Shown piece after piece: positions 1-10,737 of a stretch of DNA of 64,000 nt. The notes under the pieces are model-generated. The model made no database searches. It had not been told where the DNA came from and was given only the letters and a program-made list of their open reading frames with translations. The translations under genes were made by a program, and so were the position numbers. Source of the DNA: Chalara sp. BL73 (taxonomy: Eukaryota; Ascomycota; Leotiomycetes; Helotiales); contig CAKJVC010000114.1 in assembly GCA_918026815.1 (NCBI GenBank), positions 107,708-171,707 of the forward strand, written 5' to 3'. Each line of letters begins with the position of its first letter. Position 1 is the stretch's first letter.

Positions 1-147
1 TCTTGATTAATAGCTATTTAAAAATCTAAAGTTATTAAAAAACTACCGTTACTGTTTATTTATTCGTTTAATTCGTTTTTAATAAAATTTTGTTTTAGTA
101 AAAACAAAGAATTTAAATCGTTTTTTAAAACTTTGTAATATAGCGGC
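1..147. other. AT-rich DNA left of the retrotransposon
   Basis: AT-rich, stop-filled sequence with no gene. It ends in GCGGC, which recurs directly after the 3' LTR, so this is the left side of the retrotransposon insertion site; the AT-rich block resumes at 7,003. Confidence 0.7.
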
Positions 148-350
148 TGTCAGGCGCCAGGATGTCACGTGCTAAGGGGCACTGAGAGGGGCTCGGTAAA
201 AGCACTGAGGCTTGGCATGTATGGGCACGTAGAGAGTCGCCAGGGGTTCGGAGGGTATAAGTAGGGGACTCGGAACGTAGTAGAGGAGGTAGAGATTAGT
301 CTTGGTATCAATTGCAGTTGACTTGTGCCACCCTACTCCAGCACCTTACA
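148..350 (+). repeat. 5' LTR of the chromovirus
   Basis: 203 bp, TGT...ACA, matching 6,795-6,997 except at two positions (the left LTR has GGGGC and GAGAGG where the right has AGGGC and GAAAGG). It contains a TATA-like box at 256-262 and the presumed transcript start near 291. Confidence 0.95.
256..262 (+). promoter_or_regulatory. TATA-like box of the LTR promoter
   Basis: TATAAGT lies about 35 bp upstream of position 291. The bases from 291 are complementary to the bases just after the LTR, which is where a self-primed element would begin its RNA. Position and spacing support a core promoter; no transcript data are available here. Confidence 0.55.
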
Positions 351-352
351 TT

Positions 353-361
353 CTAATCTCT
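353..361 (+). other. Putative self-priming primer-binding site
   Basis: CTAATCTCT, two bases after the 5' LTR, is the exact reverse complement of AGAGATTAG at 291-299 in the LTR. I see no convincing match to a tRNA 3' end. In Tf1-like elements the 5' end of the RNA folds back on the primer site and primes reverse transcription; nine paired bases at the expected places fit that mechanism. Confidence 0.55.
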
Positions 362-415
362 TTTTCATGAGGTGTAGTTCGGCACGAGTCAGAAGAGTAT
401 CGCACCCAGAACGCC

Positions 416-1783
416 ATGGTATCGAAAAAGAAAGAAAAAGCAGCTGGATCTGCTTCTACAGCTCGCCGACCTATTACTCGGTCTTTTACAGAGAATCTGA
501 GTCTTGACCCACCTGGTACAACTCGTGTGCGCAGAGAATCAAAAAGAAGTTAACACTCGGAAGAAATCGAAAACGAAACGCTTCAGGAACGGCAAGGAGA
601 CGACGTTGTTATGGACACACAGAATACGTTGGCCCGCGAGCTATCTGTTGTGGCAGAGCTCTAAAGGAAGATACGTTAGGCGGAGCAACGCAAAAAGCAA
701 AGACTTACGAAGTTAAGCAACGCTGCTAGAGAACTTGAGAAAGTGAGGAAACAGCGAAGGACTTTGAAGGAACAGTTGCGCAGCTTGGATGACTTCGAAA
801 AAAGCCAGGAACTGGCCGAAAAGGAAACCAGGGCGAAACGCCGCCGGCACACCGGTGAAACGCTTCCGAACAGAACAGAGTTTGGGGCTATAAAGCCTGG
901 ACGCCAGCTATTCTTTTAGCAACCGGTACTGAAACCTAAGGATTTACCTGATTTCAAGAAAAAGACTTTATTAGAAGTACAGTCTTTTGTTTCAGCTGCG
1001 GAACGCTGTTTCAGGGCAGACGGAAATTACTACTTTTTTAATGACACGCGGAAAATAGACTATTGTGTCTCCGTTTTCGATATAATGACGGAACGGAAGT
1101 AGAACGGCTATAAGTCGGAAATAGAAGTCGGCAATACTATATAGGAAAAGTTTGTAGCTTTCTTTTATGATTTGTTTACGGATAAAAACAATCGGGAACT
1201 AAACGCAGCCAGCAAGCTAAAAAACGCCAAGCAGCGAGAGAACTAGTCGGTAAAAGCTTTTGCAATACACCTGGAAACGCTCGAAAGAAAGCTGGAAATC
1301 GTGGATGATGCGCACTGTCAACGTACGTTATTCGGAAAGCTTAAAAATGACTTGAAAGCAAGCATATTGCGCTATAGGGATCTTTTTAAAAGCCGGAAAG
1401 CGCTGATATTTTTGGCCCGAAAAATAAAAAGTGCAAAGAAAATTATTAGCAACTCTAGTAGCTCAAATAAAAGAGCCACGAGGAACTCGCGGAGAGGTGC
1501 CGATGCTTCTGCGTTTACGGCCGAATCAGAAACGCCGGCTTTACGCTCTATAGCAGGAAATACTCAGAGAAACACAAAAGACACTTTGAGTGAAGCGAAT
1601 CGCACTTTTATCGGTACCGGCACAAAAAGTAGACGTAGTGCTATTCGATGCTATCGGTGCAGTGAAAAAAGTCATCTATCTTTTAAATGCCTCAATATAA
1701 AGTGCTACAATTGCAAAAAAAAAAGTCACATTTCCACTAATTGCTTAAAGCCTAAGCAAAGAAACGGAGGAGCTCGTTCTTAA
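416..1783 (+). pseudogene. gag: gag, RIP-inactivated, with two CCHC zinc knuckles
   Basis: One frame (455 codons plus stop) runs from ATG 416 to TAA 1,783. It is interrupted by several TAA/TAG codons, at places where the context expects Gln or Trp, and has no frameshift. The N-terminal part is basic and coil-like, the middle resembles fungal Ty3/gypsy capsid (sequence around DLFTDKNNREL near 1,180-1,210), and the C-terminus has two perfect CX2CX4HX4C nucleic-acid-binding knuckles at about 1,649-1,743 (CYRCSEKSHLSFKC and CYNCKKKSHISTNC). Gag would form the virus-like particle. The start was chosen because it is the first ATG after the LTR in this frame. Pol follows in the -1 frame, with an overlap from about 1,756. 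Confidence 0.85.
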
Positions 1784-4700
1784 TATTCTTTTTGCCAGGA
1801 AAGACGGGCAAAAACGCAGAAAGAAAACGAATAGTTATTTCGGTACGAGTATTTAGTGCCGAAGAAAGAACGGAGGAAGTACAGGCATTTATCGACAGCG
1901 GTACAGAACAGAGCTGTGTAAAACAGTCTTTGGCTATACGGCATAATTAAGAGTCAAAAGACGCTCAGTTCTAACTGGCTACAGCAGAAAGAAAAGAAGT
2001 TGTTACTTACAGGATTAACAATATCGGCCTGGCTATTACTGATTCCAAAAGCACCACGAAACTCTACCGACACGACTTCGTGGCGTGCGACTTTAATATA
2101 CCAGACGTTTTTTTTATATTAGGGTTTTTTTGGCTGAAGCAGGTTGACCCAGTTATACGTTTCTTTACGGAAAGCTGGCGATACTTTCTCGAAACGTCCC
2201 AGATCAGAGTGCTTAGCGTTAAAAACTTCCGCAAAGCCAGCAAAAGCCAGGTAATTTATTGTTTGGTTTTACAGCGAGTAAAGGAAAGCCTAGTATTGCT
2301 CTTTTTTGAACACACAAGCTACGCTGATATGTTCAACGACGTTTCCGCAAGCATTTTACTAAAGCATTATTCGATAAAGCACCGAATCAACTTCGAGCCG
2401 GGAACGGTACTGCCGTGGGACTTTGTTTACTCGTTTTTAGAGAAAAAATTAACAATATTGAAAAAATATTTCGAATCTTCTTTATTAAAAAAATGGATCC
2501 GCCGATTTACTAGCTCTACAGAAGCGCCGATTTTATTCGTACCCAAAAAGAACGGTTCTTTTAGGCTATGCGTAAACTACAAAGAATTGAATAGAATCAC
2601 GATTAAGAATAGAACGCTGCTGCTTCTGATTAGCGAAACGTTAAATAAGCTTCGTCGCTCAAAGCGATTCACGAAAATAGATTTTACTAATGCTTACTAC
2701 AGAATACGTATTAAAAAAAGCGATGAGTGGAAAACGGCGTTTCGTACTCGATACGGCTACTTCGAGTACCTGGTTCTTTTTTTTAGGCTTTCGAACGCTC
2801 TAGTTACGTTCTAAGCTTACATCAACTAAACGCTAGTCGGCCTTGTCGATGTGATTTGTGTAGTTTACTTTAATAATATACTTATCTTTTCGGAAAGAAT
2901 CGAAGACTATACGAAAGCGGTTTATAAAGTTCTCGAAAAGCTACAGAAATACAAGCTATACGCAAACTTTCCTAAGTGCCGCTTTAATACGGATACTGTT
3001 GAGTTTCTAGGCTTTATTGTAAGGCTTAAAAGTATAGAAATGGATCTTTTTCGCGTGGAAACCGTAAAAAAATAGTTTGTACCTATATGCTACAAAAATA
3101 TTTAAATGTTTTTAGAGTTTACTAACTTTTACAAACGATTTATCAAGGAATACGCTCGCATTTGTGTGCTGCTAACAGACTTTTTTAAGAAAATGGAAAA
3201 GCCTACGGCTCTTTTTCGAATAGAGCCCGAAGCGCTAGCGAGCTTTAAAGTCTTAAAATCAAGATTCCGGGAAACACTTCTGCTTAGACATTTTGATTCG
3301 CAACGTAAAATCAAAGTAGAAACAGACGGCTCTAAATAGGCTATAGCCGGGATTTTTTCGCAGCTGTTCGGAAAAAAAAAAAAAGCTAAATGGCACTTTA
3401 TCGCTTTTTACTTAAAGAAGCTTACTTCTGTTAAGTTTCGATATAACACTTACGACATAGAATTGATGGCTATAGTTTATGCTTTTCGACAATAAAAGCA
3501 ATACTTTCGAGGCAGTGCCGATACTGTTACGGTTCGCACCGACTATAACAATTTGAAATATTTCATAACAAAAAAGAAGCTTACAGGCCGCTAGGCGAGA
3601 TAGGCCGAAAGCTTAAGCGAGTTTAATTTTGTGATTGAGTTTAGACCAGGCAAGACTAATTCCGTAGACGGACTTTCAAAAAGGCCGGACTATAGAAAGT
3701 CGACGCCGAATCGAGGGCGAGGCGAAAAAAAAGCAGAAACGTTTTTTCCGACCTTGTATGACAAACTGCGTGTGGCAGAGTTGTTTCATGCTTTAAAAAA
3801 CTATCTGGGAAGTGTGCTTTTAGGTGGCACGAGTTAAGCGCGCTCGTGTGAAGTCGCGTTCACCCCGGGGGGTAAGCGCTCTCGAACCGGCGAAATGCCG
3901 GGGCTAAAAACAAACATGACAAAGTTATGGGCTAGAAAGTACTGCGGCGTAATCCGAAAAGTTGGATTTAAGCCTGCTGCTGGCATAGCTGGTTGTAAAC
4001 AGCGCGTGCTACGGAAAGTAGCGATTATGTCGTTATCGACCGAAACGGTATATAGTGAAGTGACGAAGTCGATTCGAGACGTTTTAACGGAACTGCAGAA
4101 AACTGATTTTTTTTTAGTCCGGAAAATCACCGAAGAAACTACGAAGCGAAGCCGAACCGGGGCGAAAAAGCTATAGAGCATAAACCACGAGAATAGCTTA
4201 CTCCGTTATAAAAGAGCTGTATATGTCTTTAACGAGAAATCAATACGCGCAGAAATAATTCACGTGCATTATAATAAAAAGCTTGCCGGCCACTTTGGCG
4301 TGCGTAAAACGCGCGAGCTAATAGGCCGAAAGTACTATTGGCTTAGCTTGAAAAATAATGTTAAAAAACATGTTAAAACGTGCACGGAATGCTAGAAAAG
4401 CAAACCGAGAAAGCACCGAACCTACGGCGAGTTGGCTCCGATCTCTATCTTTTTGAAACTATAGAAAAAGATAACTATGGATTTTATTACAGATTTACCG
4501 CCGAGCAAAAAGCACAACCAAATATATAACTCTATACTAGTTATAGTTGACAGATACACTAAACTAGCACGCTATATAACTGTACGAAAAAGTATTCAAG
4601 CTTATAAGTTTGCGGAACTGTTCATAAACTATATTTATAAAGATTTCGGATCTTCAAAAAGAATCACTACCGATAAAAAGTCTGTTTTTACAAGCAAATT

Positions 4701-5574
4701 CTGGAAAAACTTTATGTATTACTTTAAGATTCGCCGCCGACTTTCCACCGCTTTCTATCCGCAAACGGACGGCCAGACGGAACGACAAAATCAAACTCTA
4801 GAATTCTATTTGAGAACGTATTGCAATTACAAGCAAAATAACTGGGTCTCGAAACTAGCTTTAGCGGAATTCACATACAACAACTCTGTCTATGCAAGCA
4901 CCGGTAGTACTCCGTTTAGACTACTTTACGGCTTCGATTCTGAGCTGGGCTTGAACGTCGGGAACAACGTTCCCGAAAAAAAAGTGCCGGCAGCTGAAAA
5001 AAGAATCAAGCTTTTAGTAGAAGAACGAAAAAAGCTTTCGAGTAACTTCCGAAAAGCTTACGAAAAGCACAGGAAGTACTACGACGCAAAACACAAGCTA
5101 ACCCGTTTCCGCGTAAAAAAGAAAGTGATGCTAGCCTCGAAGAATATTCGACAACTTAGGCCTAGCCGCAAGCTTGCAGACAAATATCTAGGACTATTCA
5201 AAGTCCTAAAAGTTATAAAAAATCACGAGCAAGCTTACAAGCTAAAGCTACCGCTATTCTACAAGATCCACAATGTATTCCATGTATTTTTATTAAAGCC
5301 GTAGCATAAACGTGAAAAAGCCGTCGAAAAACCGGCACCGATTCTAGTACAAAGAAAAGAAAAGTACAAAGTAAAAGCTATTCAAGCCTACCGAACTACA
5401 AAAAAGGAAATAGAGTATTTAGTACGCTAGAAAAAGTATTCTCTTGCGGAAAACTTATGGAAGCCCGCGAAGAACTTTCGAAGCGCCGGCGAAGTAGTGC
5501 AGAAGTATTACCGAGGAACTACGTTTAAGATAGCAAAAGAGTCGAAAAAAAGGAAACGGAAAAGAGCAAAGTAG
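1756..5574 (+). pseudogene. pol: pol: protease, RT, RNase H, integrase, chromodomain; RIP-inactivated
   Basis: A single frame, -1 relative to gag, carries the whole polyprotein with many TAG/TAA codons at Gln or Trp positions and no frameshift. Domains in order: aspartic protease with FIDSG near 1,885 and an ILG..WL flap-side motif near 2,120; reverse transcriptase (about 2,400-3,000) with KID.TNAYYRIRIKK; RNase H (about 3,310-3,560); integrase with CX2C near 4,380-4,395, DFITDLP near 4,480, a TD.K.VF motif near 4,665 and TERQNQTLE near 4,780; then a chromodomain (YKVKAI...EYLVR.KKYSL..N.W.PA, about 5,370-5,500). The catalytic YxDD of RT reads YFNN at about 2,866-2,877, as TpG-to-TpA changes would produce from Asp codons. 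The protein is therefore dead at the active site as well as by stops. Confidence 0.9.
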
Positions 5575-5640
5575 TTAATTTATGCTCGAAAGCAAACAGC
5601 AAGAGCTCGGGGGCGAAACGATGAGTGCTCGAAGGCGAAG

Positions 5641-6425
5641 CTAAACGTCCAGAAAACCACTCGCCGCCAAAGCACTCTTCACTACTTCCGCCACTACATC
5701 CTTTCCCTCGATTCCTCCTCGACTCTCCTTTTCTCCTTCTTCTCCACCTCTCTCCTCCATTTCTTTATCCTCTTTCCCCTTTTCTCCTTCTCTACCTCCC
5801 TCCTTTATCTCCTCATTCTCCCTTTCTTCCTCGTCGGAGGCAAACTCTTTCTTATCGTCATTCTTATCGTCTTTATCTTCGTCCTCGTTTTCGTTAATGC
5901 CGGCTTAGCCGAATTAGATCGGCTACGAGTCGAAAGAAGTTCGATTACTTACCGCCACTCGCTGCAATTTAACTAACTCCCGCAGAAGGGAATTGGTTTT
6001 CTTGGCCTCCGTAAAAAAAGCCAAGAAAACCGCTTCTACTCTTTTAAAGTGGGCCTATTGGCGAGACAGAGCTTCCGAACGATTTTTGATCTCCGAAAAG
6101 ACCCGGGCGATGGCCTCACGGAAGCGCTTCTTGCGGTCGTCGGAGCCGGGACGCTCCCGAAGCAAACGCGACTAGCGTGCGAAGCGACTACCACAGCGGC
6201 GGAGGGCAGCCGGCAGCTAGTCGGAGTTAGATCGAAAAGGTATCGAAACTACAAAGTACTTACGGAAAGACATTTAGCCTTAAGGCCGCGGCAACGAGAG
6301 CATTTGATGCTGCTCTTTTTATCGAAGGAGCAGCAGACTTCGAGCTCAGAGCCCGCAATCTTCGCACAGCGAAAGCAGACGGAAAGAGCCGAAGCCGAAA
6401 CGGAGGCGGAACGCAGAGCAGACAT
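5641..6425 (-). pseudogene. Antisense spliced gene inside the chromovirus: Cys-rich head, acidic tail
   Basis: Not a recognised family. On the minus strand, ATG at 6,425 opens a 54-codon exon with a Cys cluster (CFRC, CC, CSRC, KC). A 47-bp intron (6,263-6,217) has GTAAGT, an internal CTAAC and a TAG acceptor, and keeps the frame. Exon 2 (6,216-5,641) encodes a helical, basic segment (RKKRFREAIARVFSEI, then ALSRQ, then NSLLRELVKLQRVA) followed by a long Glu/Lys/Asp-rich tail, ending at TAG 5,641-5,643. About five in-frame stops are all TAG or TAA with a Gln-like context, as in gag and pol, and there is no frameshift. That pattern suggests a real gene before RIP. The Cys pattern could bind zinc; that is inference. 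It sits between pol and the 3' LTR, where some retroelements carry an extra gene. Confidence 0.6.
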
Positions 6426-6780
6426 AGTAGTAGTAGTAGTAGTAGTGGTGGTGATAGTGATAGTGTTGGTGATAGTGTTGCAAAAAGAAAAGAAAACGCA
6501 GCTAAGCGGAAGGGAAGCGCTTATTTATAGGCTGAGGTTCGACTATTACTTATTTCTATTCATGACTGGAAGCTATTGTTGTTGTTACTCATTTACTTAG
6601 AGGGCGTTGTTGATTGTTCCTATTGTACTCAGTTTTCGCTTTTTATTGTATTCAAGTTGTTGTTCGCCACGAGCTTTTTCCGGCTTACTTTCGATTGCTC
6701 CACGAGCTGGCCACAATACTAAGCTACAATACTAGCGCTTGACACTTGCAATACCAACATGAACGTCGGGACGACGTTCT

Positions 6781-6791
6781 AGAGAGGGGGG
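6781..6791 (+). other. Polypurine tract
   Basis: AGAGAGGGGGG lies three bases before the 3' LTR, the usual site for plus-strand DNA priming. Confidence 0.8.
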
Positions 6792-6794
6792 CAA

Positions 6795-6997
6795 TGTCAG
6801 GCGCCAGGATGTCACGTGCTAAAGGGCACTGAAAGGGGCTCGGTAAAAGCACTGAGGCTTGGCATGTATGGGCACGTAGAGAGTCGCCAGGGGTTCGGAG
6901 GGTATAAGTAGGGGACTCGGAACGTAGTAGAGGAGGTAGAGATTAGTCTTGGTATCAATTGCAGTTGACTTGTGCCACCCTACTCCAGCACCTTACA
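6795..6997 (+). repeat. 3' LTR of the chromovirus
   Basis: 203 bp, TGT...ACA, equal to the 5' LTR except for two G-to-A differences. It is followed by the GCGGC target duplication at 6,998-7,002. Confidence 0.95.
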
Positions 6998-7002
6998 GCG
7001 GC

Positions 7003-8012
7003 AGTATATTACTATAATATATTAATAATAGCTTTTTTTTAAAAAAAAAATTAAAAATTTACAAAAAATAAATAATTTAATAATTTTTTAAAAGAATTAC
7101 TTGTAATAGCTCGAAAAAATATATTATTTGTTATAGCAAAATTTAAAAGTAAATTTTTGAATTGTATTACGTCGAATTCGGGAAATTTTGGTTTTTTTAA
7201 AGCTCGACTTTTATTAAAATAGTCGAATATAGTCGAAGTTTAACTATTTTTTTCGATATCGAAATTTATAGAATTTTATTAATATTTTTTTTTTAAAAAA
7301 AGTTTTAGTTTACCGGACTTAAAGTCGTTTATTATAGCTTTTATATTAAAAAATTTATAAAAGCTATTATAATATGCAATATAATTGCTTGTTGAATAAT
7401 TTATTTTTTAATTTTTTTAAATTTTACTATTATATAATTAGTAAATAATTAGTTTTTATAAATAGTTTTACTTACTTGCATTTTTTTTGTAAATACTTAA
7501 CAGTAATAGTTCGAAGTATATTAATATTTTTTTGTAGCGGATTTAAAATTTTTTGAAATAAATTTTTTTTAAAAATAATAAGTTAAGTGTTTATATTAAT
7601 TTTAAAATCCAAAGAATTTTGTAAACGTATAATACGATTCGATTAAGCTTGTTAAAACATTTTGTAATAAAAATATAAAAGCGTAATAATATAATGTTAA
7701 GTAAATGTTTATAAATAAAAGTAAATTACAAAAAAAAAAGTAAAAACAATTTGTGTTGTTATATAAATTAAAAAAAAGTTCTAAAGTATTTTTTTACTTG
7801 ATTTATAATAAAAGTTTTATTAAAAATCAAGTATTACAAGTCTATTATAAATCGTTGAATTAGTAATAAGCTAATTAGTAATTAAATTCTTGAAAATTCT
7901 GGAAGTTTCTGCTTTTGTGCCGGCAGAATTTTTACCGCCTTTTTAATTAGTTACTACTCAACTACATAATGAATACTTTGAGCTGAGTTTGAGTTGAGTT
8001 TAATTAGTGATA
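7003..8012. other. AT-rich block, no gene
   Basis: About 0.9 kb of very AT-rich sequence with stops in all frames continues the block that the chromovirus entered. It looks like an old repeat eroded by RIP; no coding motif remains. Composition becomes normal after about 8,060. Confidence 0.7.
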
Positions 8013-8065
8013 TTTAGAGTTGAGTTGAGTATAAGTAGTAAACTAACTACTCAACTACTCAACTC
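8013..8065. repeat. Imperfect inverted repeat at the edge of the AT-rich block
   Basis: GAGTTGAGTATAAGTAGT is followed after a short loop by ACTACTCAACTACTCAACTC, so the strand can fold back. Related GAGTTGAGTT motifs occur just upstream. It may be the end of an eroded transposon or a simple hairpin. Confidence 0.5.
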
Positions 8066-8369
8066 ATTTCTCACACTGTTCCTGGAATACGGACCACAAT
8101 GTCACCAACTGAAATCCCTCCAAAAACACATTTGAGTGGTCGAATTTCTTTTTTGGTGGTGTTTTCCCCTCATTTGGCGCCTATTAAACCAAATGAGATA
8201 AGTATAAACGAAATTTGCATGTACAGCGTGTCACAAGTCCAGAATCTGACTGTTCCATTGCGAATAATGAAAATGAATTATATGATGTCTATAGATACAT
8301 ACCAATTATTGTTAGCCAAGAGGACCAAAGCTCTCTGTACTGCTCCCTTACACACAATATTTGAGCAAG

Positions 8370-9119
8370 ATGAGGCGCCAAGTCATACGCTACCTCGCCT
8401 TCATCACTACATTCTTCCAAATTGCTCTTGCTAGAGTTCTAGTAGAATCATATGCTCGTTGTCAATATCCAACAGCAAAGGTCCTTGACGGCTGCCCTCA
8501 AGGCACTATCATTGTTGGCCACAATTCTACTTTAGCACATTTTCAAACTATTCAAAGTTCCATCATTTCACTCCCAGACGACGGCACAACTCGTACCATT
8601 TTAGTTCTTTCAGGGAACTACACGGAACAGGTCAATGTTACACGAACTGCACCAACTAGACTGATTGGCCAGACCAGAGACCCACGAAACAGGTCTGCAA
8701 ATACTGTTACAGTTTACTGGGCGTCCGCTAACGGCGCTGGCTCTGGATTTAATGACAATGCTTACACCTCGTCCTTGACTGTCTCTCCAAATCTGAATGC
8801 CAGCCTTACTGGGTCTGGCAACACAGGTTTCCCTGTTCCTGCAGATACCCACAGACTTTAGAGTCTATAATATCGATATTGTGAACCATTTTGCACCTCC
8901 GAAGTGGGTGCATCGTTAGCAATCAGTGTCAGTAGAGCCAATGCCGGGTTTTACTATTGTGGCATCTACAGTTATCAAGATACCGTGTATGTTGGGAAAC
9001 TAGGAAACGCGCTTTTCTACGGTGCTGAGATTGCAGGCCAGACAGATTTCCTTTACGGTTTCGGGACAGCATGGATTGAACGGTCGAATCTGACGCTGCG
9101 TGAAATAAGCCACAATTAG
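8370..9119 (+). pseudogene. Pectin methylesterase (CE8) pseudogene, 3' truncated
   Basis: The product would be a secreted enzyme that removes methyl groups from pectin. From ATG 8,370 the N-terminus looks like a signal peptide (RRQVIRYLAFITTFFQIALA). Family motifs follow: GNYTEQVNV near 8,615, YSYQDTVYVG near 8,970, and GQTDFLYGFGTAWIE near 9,035, which corresponds to the active-site DFIFG region. Between about 8,845 and 8,905 the family-like segment DFRVYNIDIVNHFAP lies in another frame, so two compensating frameshifts interrupt the gene. The frame closes at 9,119 and the C-terminal third of a usual 300-330-residue enzyme is missing. Confidence 0.8.
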
Positions 9120-10611
9120 CGGTTAGTAATTCTAACAGCTGTCATAAAAATGAAGCGTACAAAAAGAGTAAATGCCAAGAGCTAATCTAAAGTGAAACGT
9201 AGATCTGGATAAAACATATAATATAAATGTAAATCACAGTTAACTGTAGCTTAAAAAAGTAAATCTTGGTCTAACGTTCTTGTTTACAATAAGCAATATT
9301 AATTACTGTTATATGCATTGGGCCATGCCTTATAAACATTGTTTCTTGTAAAATTAATAAGTAGATCCGTTGTAGCTTCACCAAATGTAGGTAGCAGAAG
9401 TTGGCATAGGCGACTTGGTGTCAAAGAATAACCCTAACAGATACCAAATGGTAGTATGTATGTACCCATCTCCGCCAGCTCTTTCACATGTTGTGAAAAT
9501 AATAAAACAAACTCGTACAATGCCAAACGAACCACCTTATAGAAGATTTTGTAAAAGTTTGATTTGACGACTATAGTGGGATTCGGTGTAGGGATGGGAA
9601 CATGGGAAAAAGCCAGGGATATTTGTTACTAGTTAAGCCCCTCCTCGGGTGCGGCTCCAAGGCGGCTGGGCTAGATGCTTGGCAGTCCACCTAGCTCGAA
9701 GTCCTGTTTGTAGGAGGAAAAATAGGAAGTTTGTATAGCTTTGTCTCTACGAAGTAAGTTAGAAGCGAAGTAGATACGTATAGTTCAACTTAACGCTTCT
9801 TGGAGTATAGCAGCAGCAAGGAATAGCTACATTAAAAGGGTATGGTACATTTATGCATTGGGTTGACTCTGAGCACCTGATCCGGCAACTGTAAGGCAGA
9901 CTCAAAAGGCGGCACAGAGGCAGGGGAGTATACCAAAGCTCAGCTGGCTTTCTTAGGCATGGCAGTTATATGGTGAAACAAGAGGATATCCTGGAGGAAG
10001 GATTTGGAGCCAGAGCCTAGGCGGTCCTTGGTCGTAGCAGCACTTGCCCTCACTTTTTCGTGATGTGCATCCGAAAGTTAGGGAAAGACGCGGAGATGAT
10101 CAGTGAGGAGGTGTCTCAAGACGGAGGACGTGTTAGATGGACGTGCTAGTTTGCTCCAACAAAGGAGTAGATAAATGTAGCACCATCTTTCTTCCAAGTT
10201 CATTATAGGAGGAAGCGTCAGAACATACGGAATTACGTACAGATTTCACTGGACAGATCCATTACAAATTGTGTCGTTTATACAGATAAGCGATCCAGCA
10301 ACACCAGCTCAAAAATGGCGGCGACGAAGTGATTGTGACAATTGACCCACGCTACAGATGGGATTGATTGATCGTTGGTTGCTTATGATGTTTCTACATA
10401 CTTTATACATAGACATATTGGTGTGTCCATTTATACGTAGATAGAAATCTCACAGGAATCTAGCTCAAGTCACTCATTTAAGACATGTCATATAAAGCAA
10501 AATAGGGATACCTTCCTATCGTCTATGCTTAAACTCACTTTTTCTCCACTTAAAGTTCTTGTGGCAGCGGCCTCTTTCGGAATGTAGAATAATGAGCCAG
10601 GTGGAGGCCTT
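9120..10611. other. Intergenic, no gene recognised
   Basis: About 1.5 kb of roughly balanced composition with no convincing coding frame. A GC-richer stretch near 9,645-9,700 resembles an old repeat end but I cannot assign it. The last 100 bases may hold more of the chaperonin fragment listed next. Confidence 0.5.
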
Positions 10612-10737
10612 ATGCTACGCGTTCTCGAAGACAGTAAGGGTAAGGCAAAAGGAGGCTTCACAGCGTTTTCTGATGTGCTATTGATTATCCCCAAGGCACT
10701 GGCAGCGAATGCCGGTCTCGATATTCAAGATGTTTGT
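10612..10737 (+). pseudogene. CCT zeta (TCP-1) chaperonin gene fragment
   Basis: Forty-two codons read like the C-terminal equatorial region of the cytosolic chaperonin subunit CCT-zeta: KGKAKGGFTAFSDVLLIIP, then KALAANAGLDIQDV. Intact family members are about 540 residues; nothing else of the subunit is recognisable. The fragment shares an open frame with LINE reverse transcriptase downstream, so the junction is not a gene boundary but a joint between unrelated pieces. It should be non-functional; the intact housekeeping copy would be elsewhere in the genome. Confidence 0.65.

Larger units (their letters stand above)
148..6997 (+). mobile_element. Ty3/gypsy chromovirus, full length, RIP-inactivated
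   Basis: A complete 6.85-kb LTR retrotransposon. Two 203-bp LTRs (148-350 and 6,795-6,997) begin TGT and end ACA, and the element is flanked by the 5-bp duplication GCGGC (143-147 and 6,998-7,002). The internal order is primer site, gag, protease, reverse transcriptase, RNase H, integrase, chromodomain, an antisense gene, polypurine tract. Integrase after RT plus a chromodomain places it among chromoviruses. The LTRs differ at two positions, both G in the left copy and A in the right, so insertion is fairly young or RIP acted soon afterwards. All reading-frame breaks are substitutions that make stops at Gln or Trp positions; I found no frameshift. The copy should not be autonomous. Confidence 0.95.

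Noticed and set aside
416..5574. An alternative genetic code (TAG/TAA read as Gln) to explain the many internal stops
   Set aside because: Trp positions are hit as well, catalytic Asp codons changed too, and neighbouring intact genes end in TAG and TGA; RIP explains all of it.
6049..6600. Plus-strand 183-codon frame with a poly-Val run
   Set aside because: It is the complement of the Cys-rich antisense exon and a GTAGTAGT tract; it has no family resemblance, while the minus strand shows an intron and patterned stops.
8099..8434. 111-codon frame upstream of the pectin methylesterase
   Set aside because: No resemblance to known proteins, and it overlaps the signal-peptide region of the esterase in another frame.
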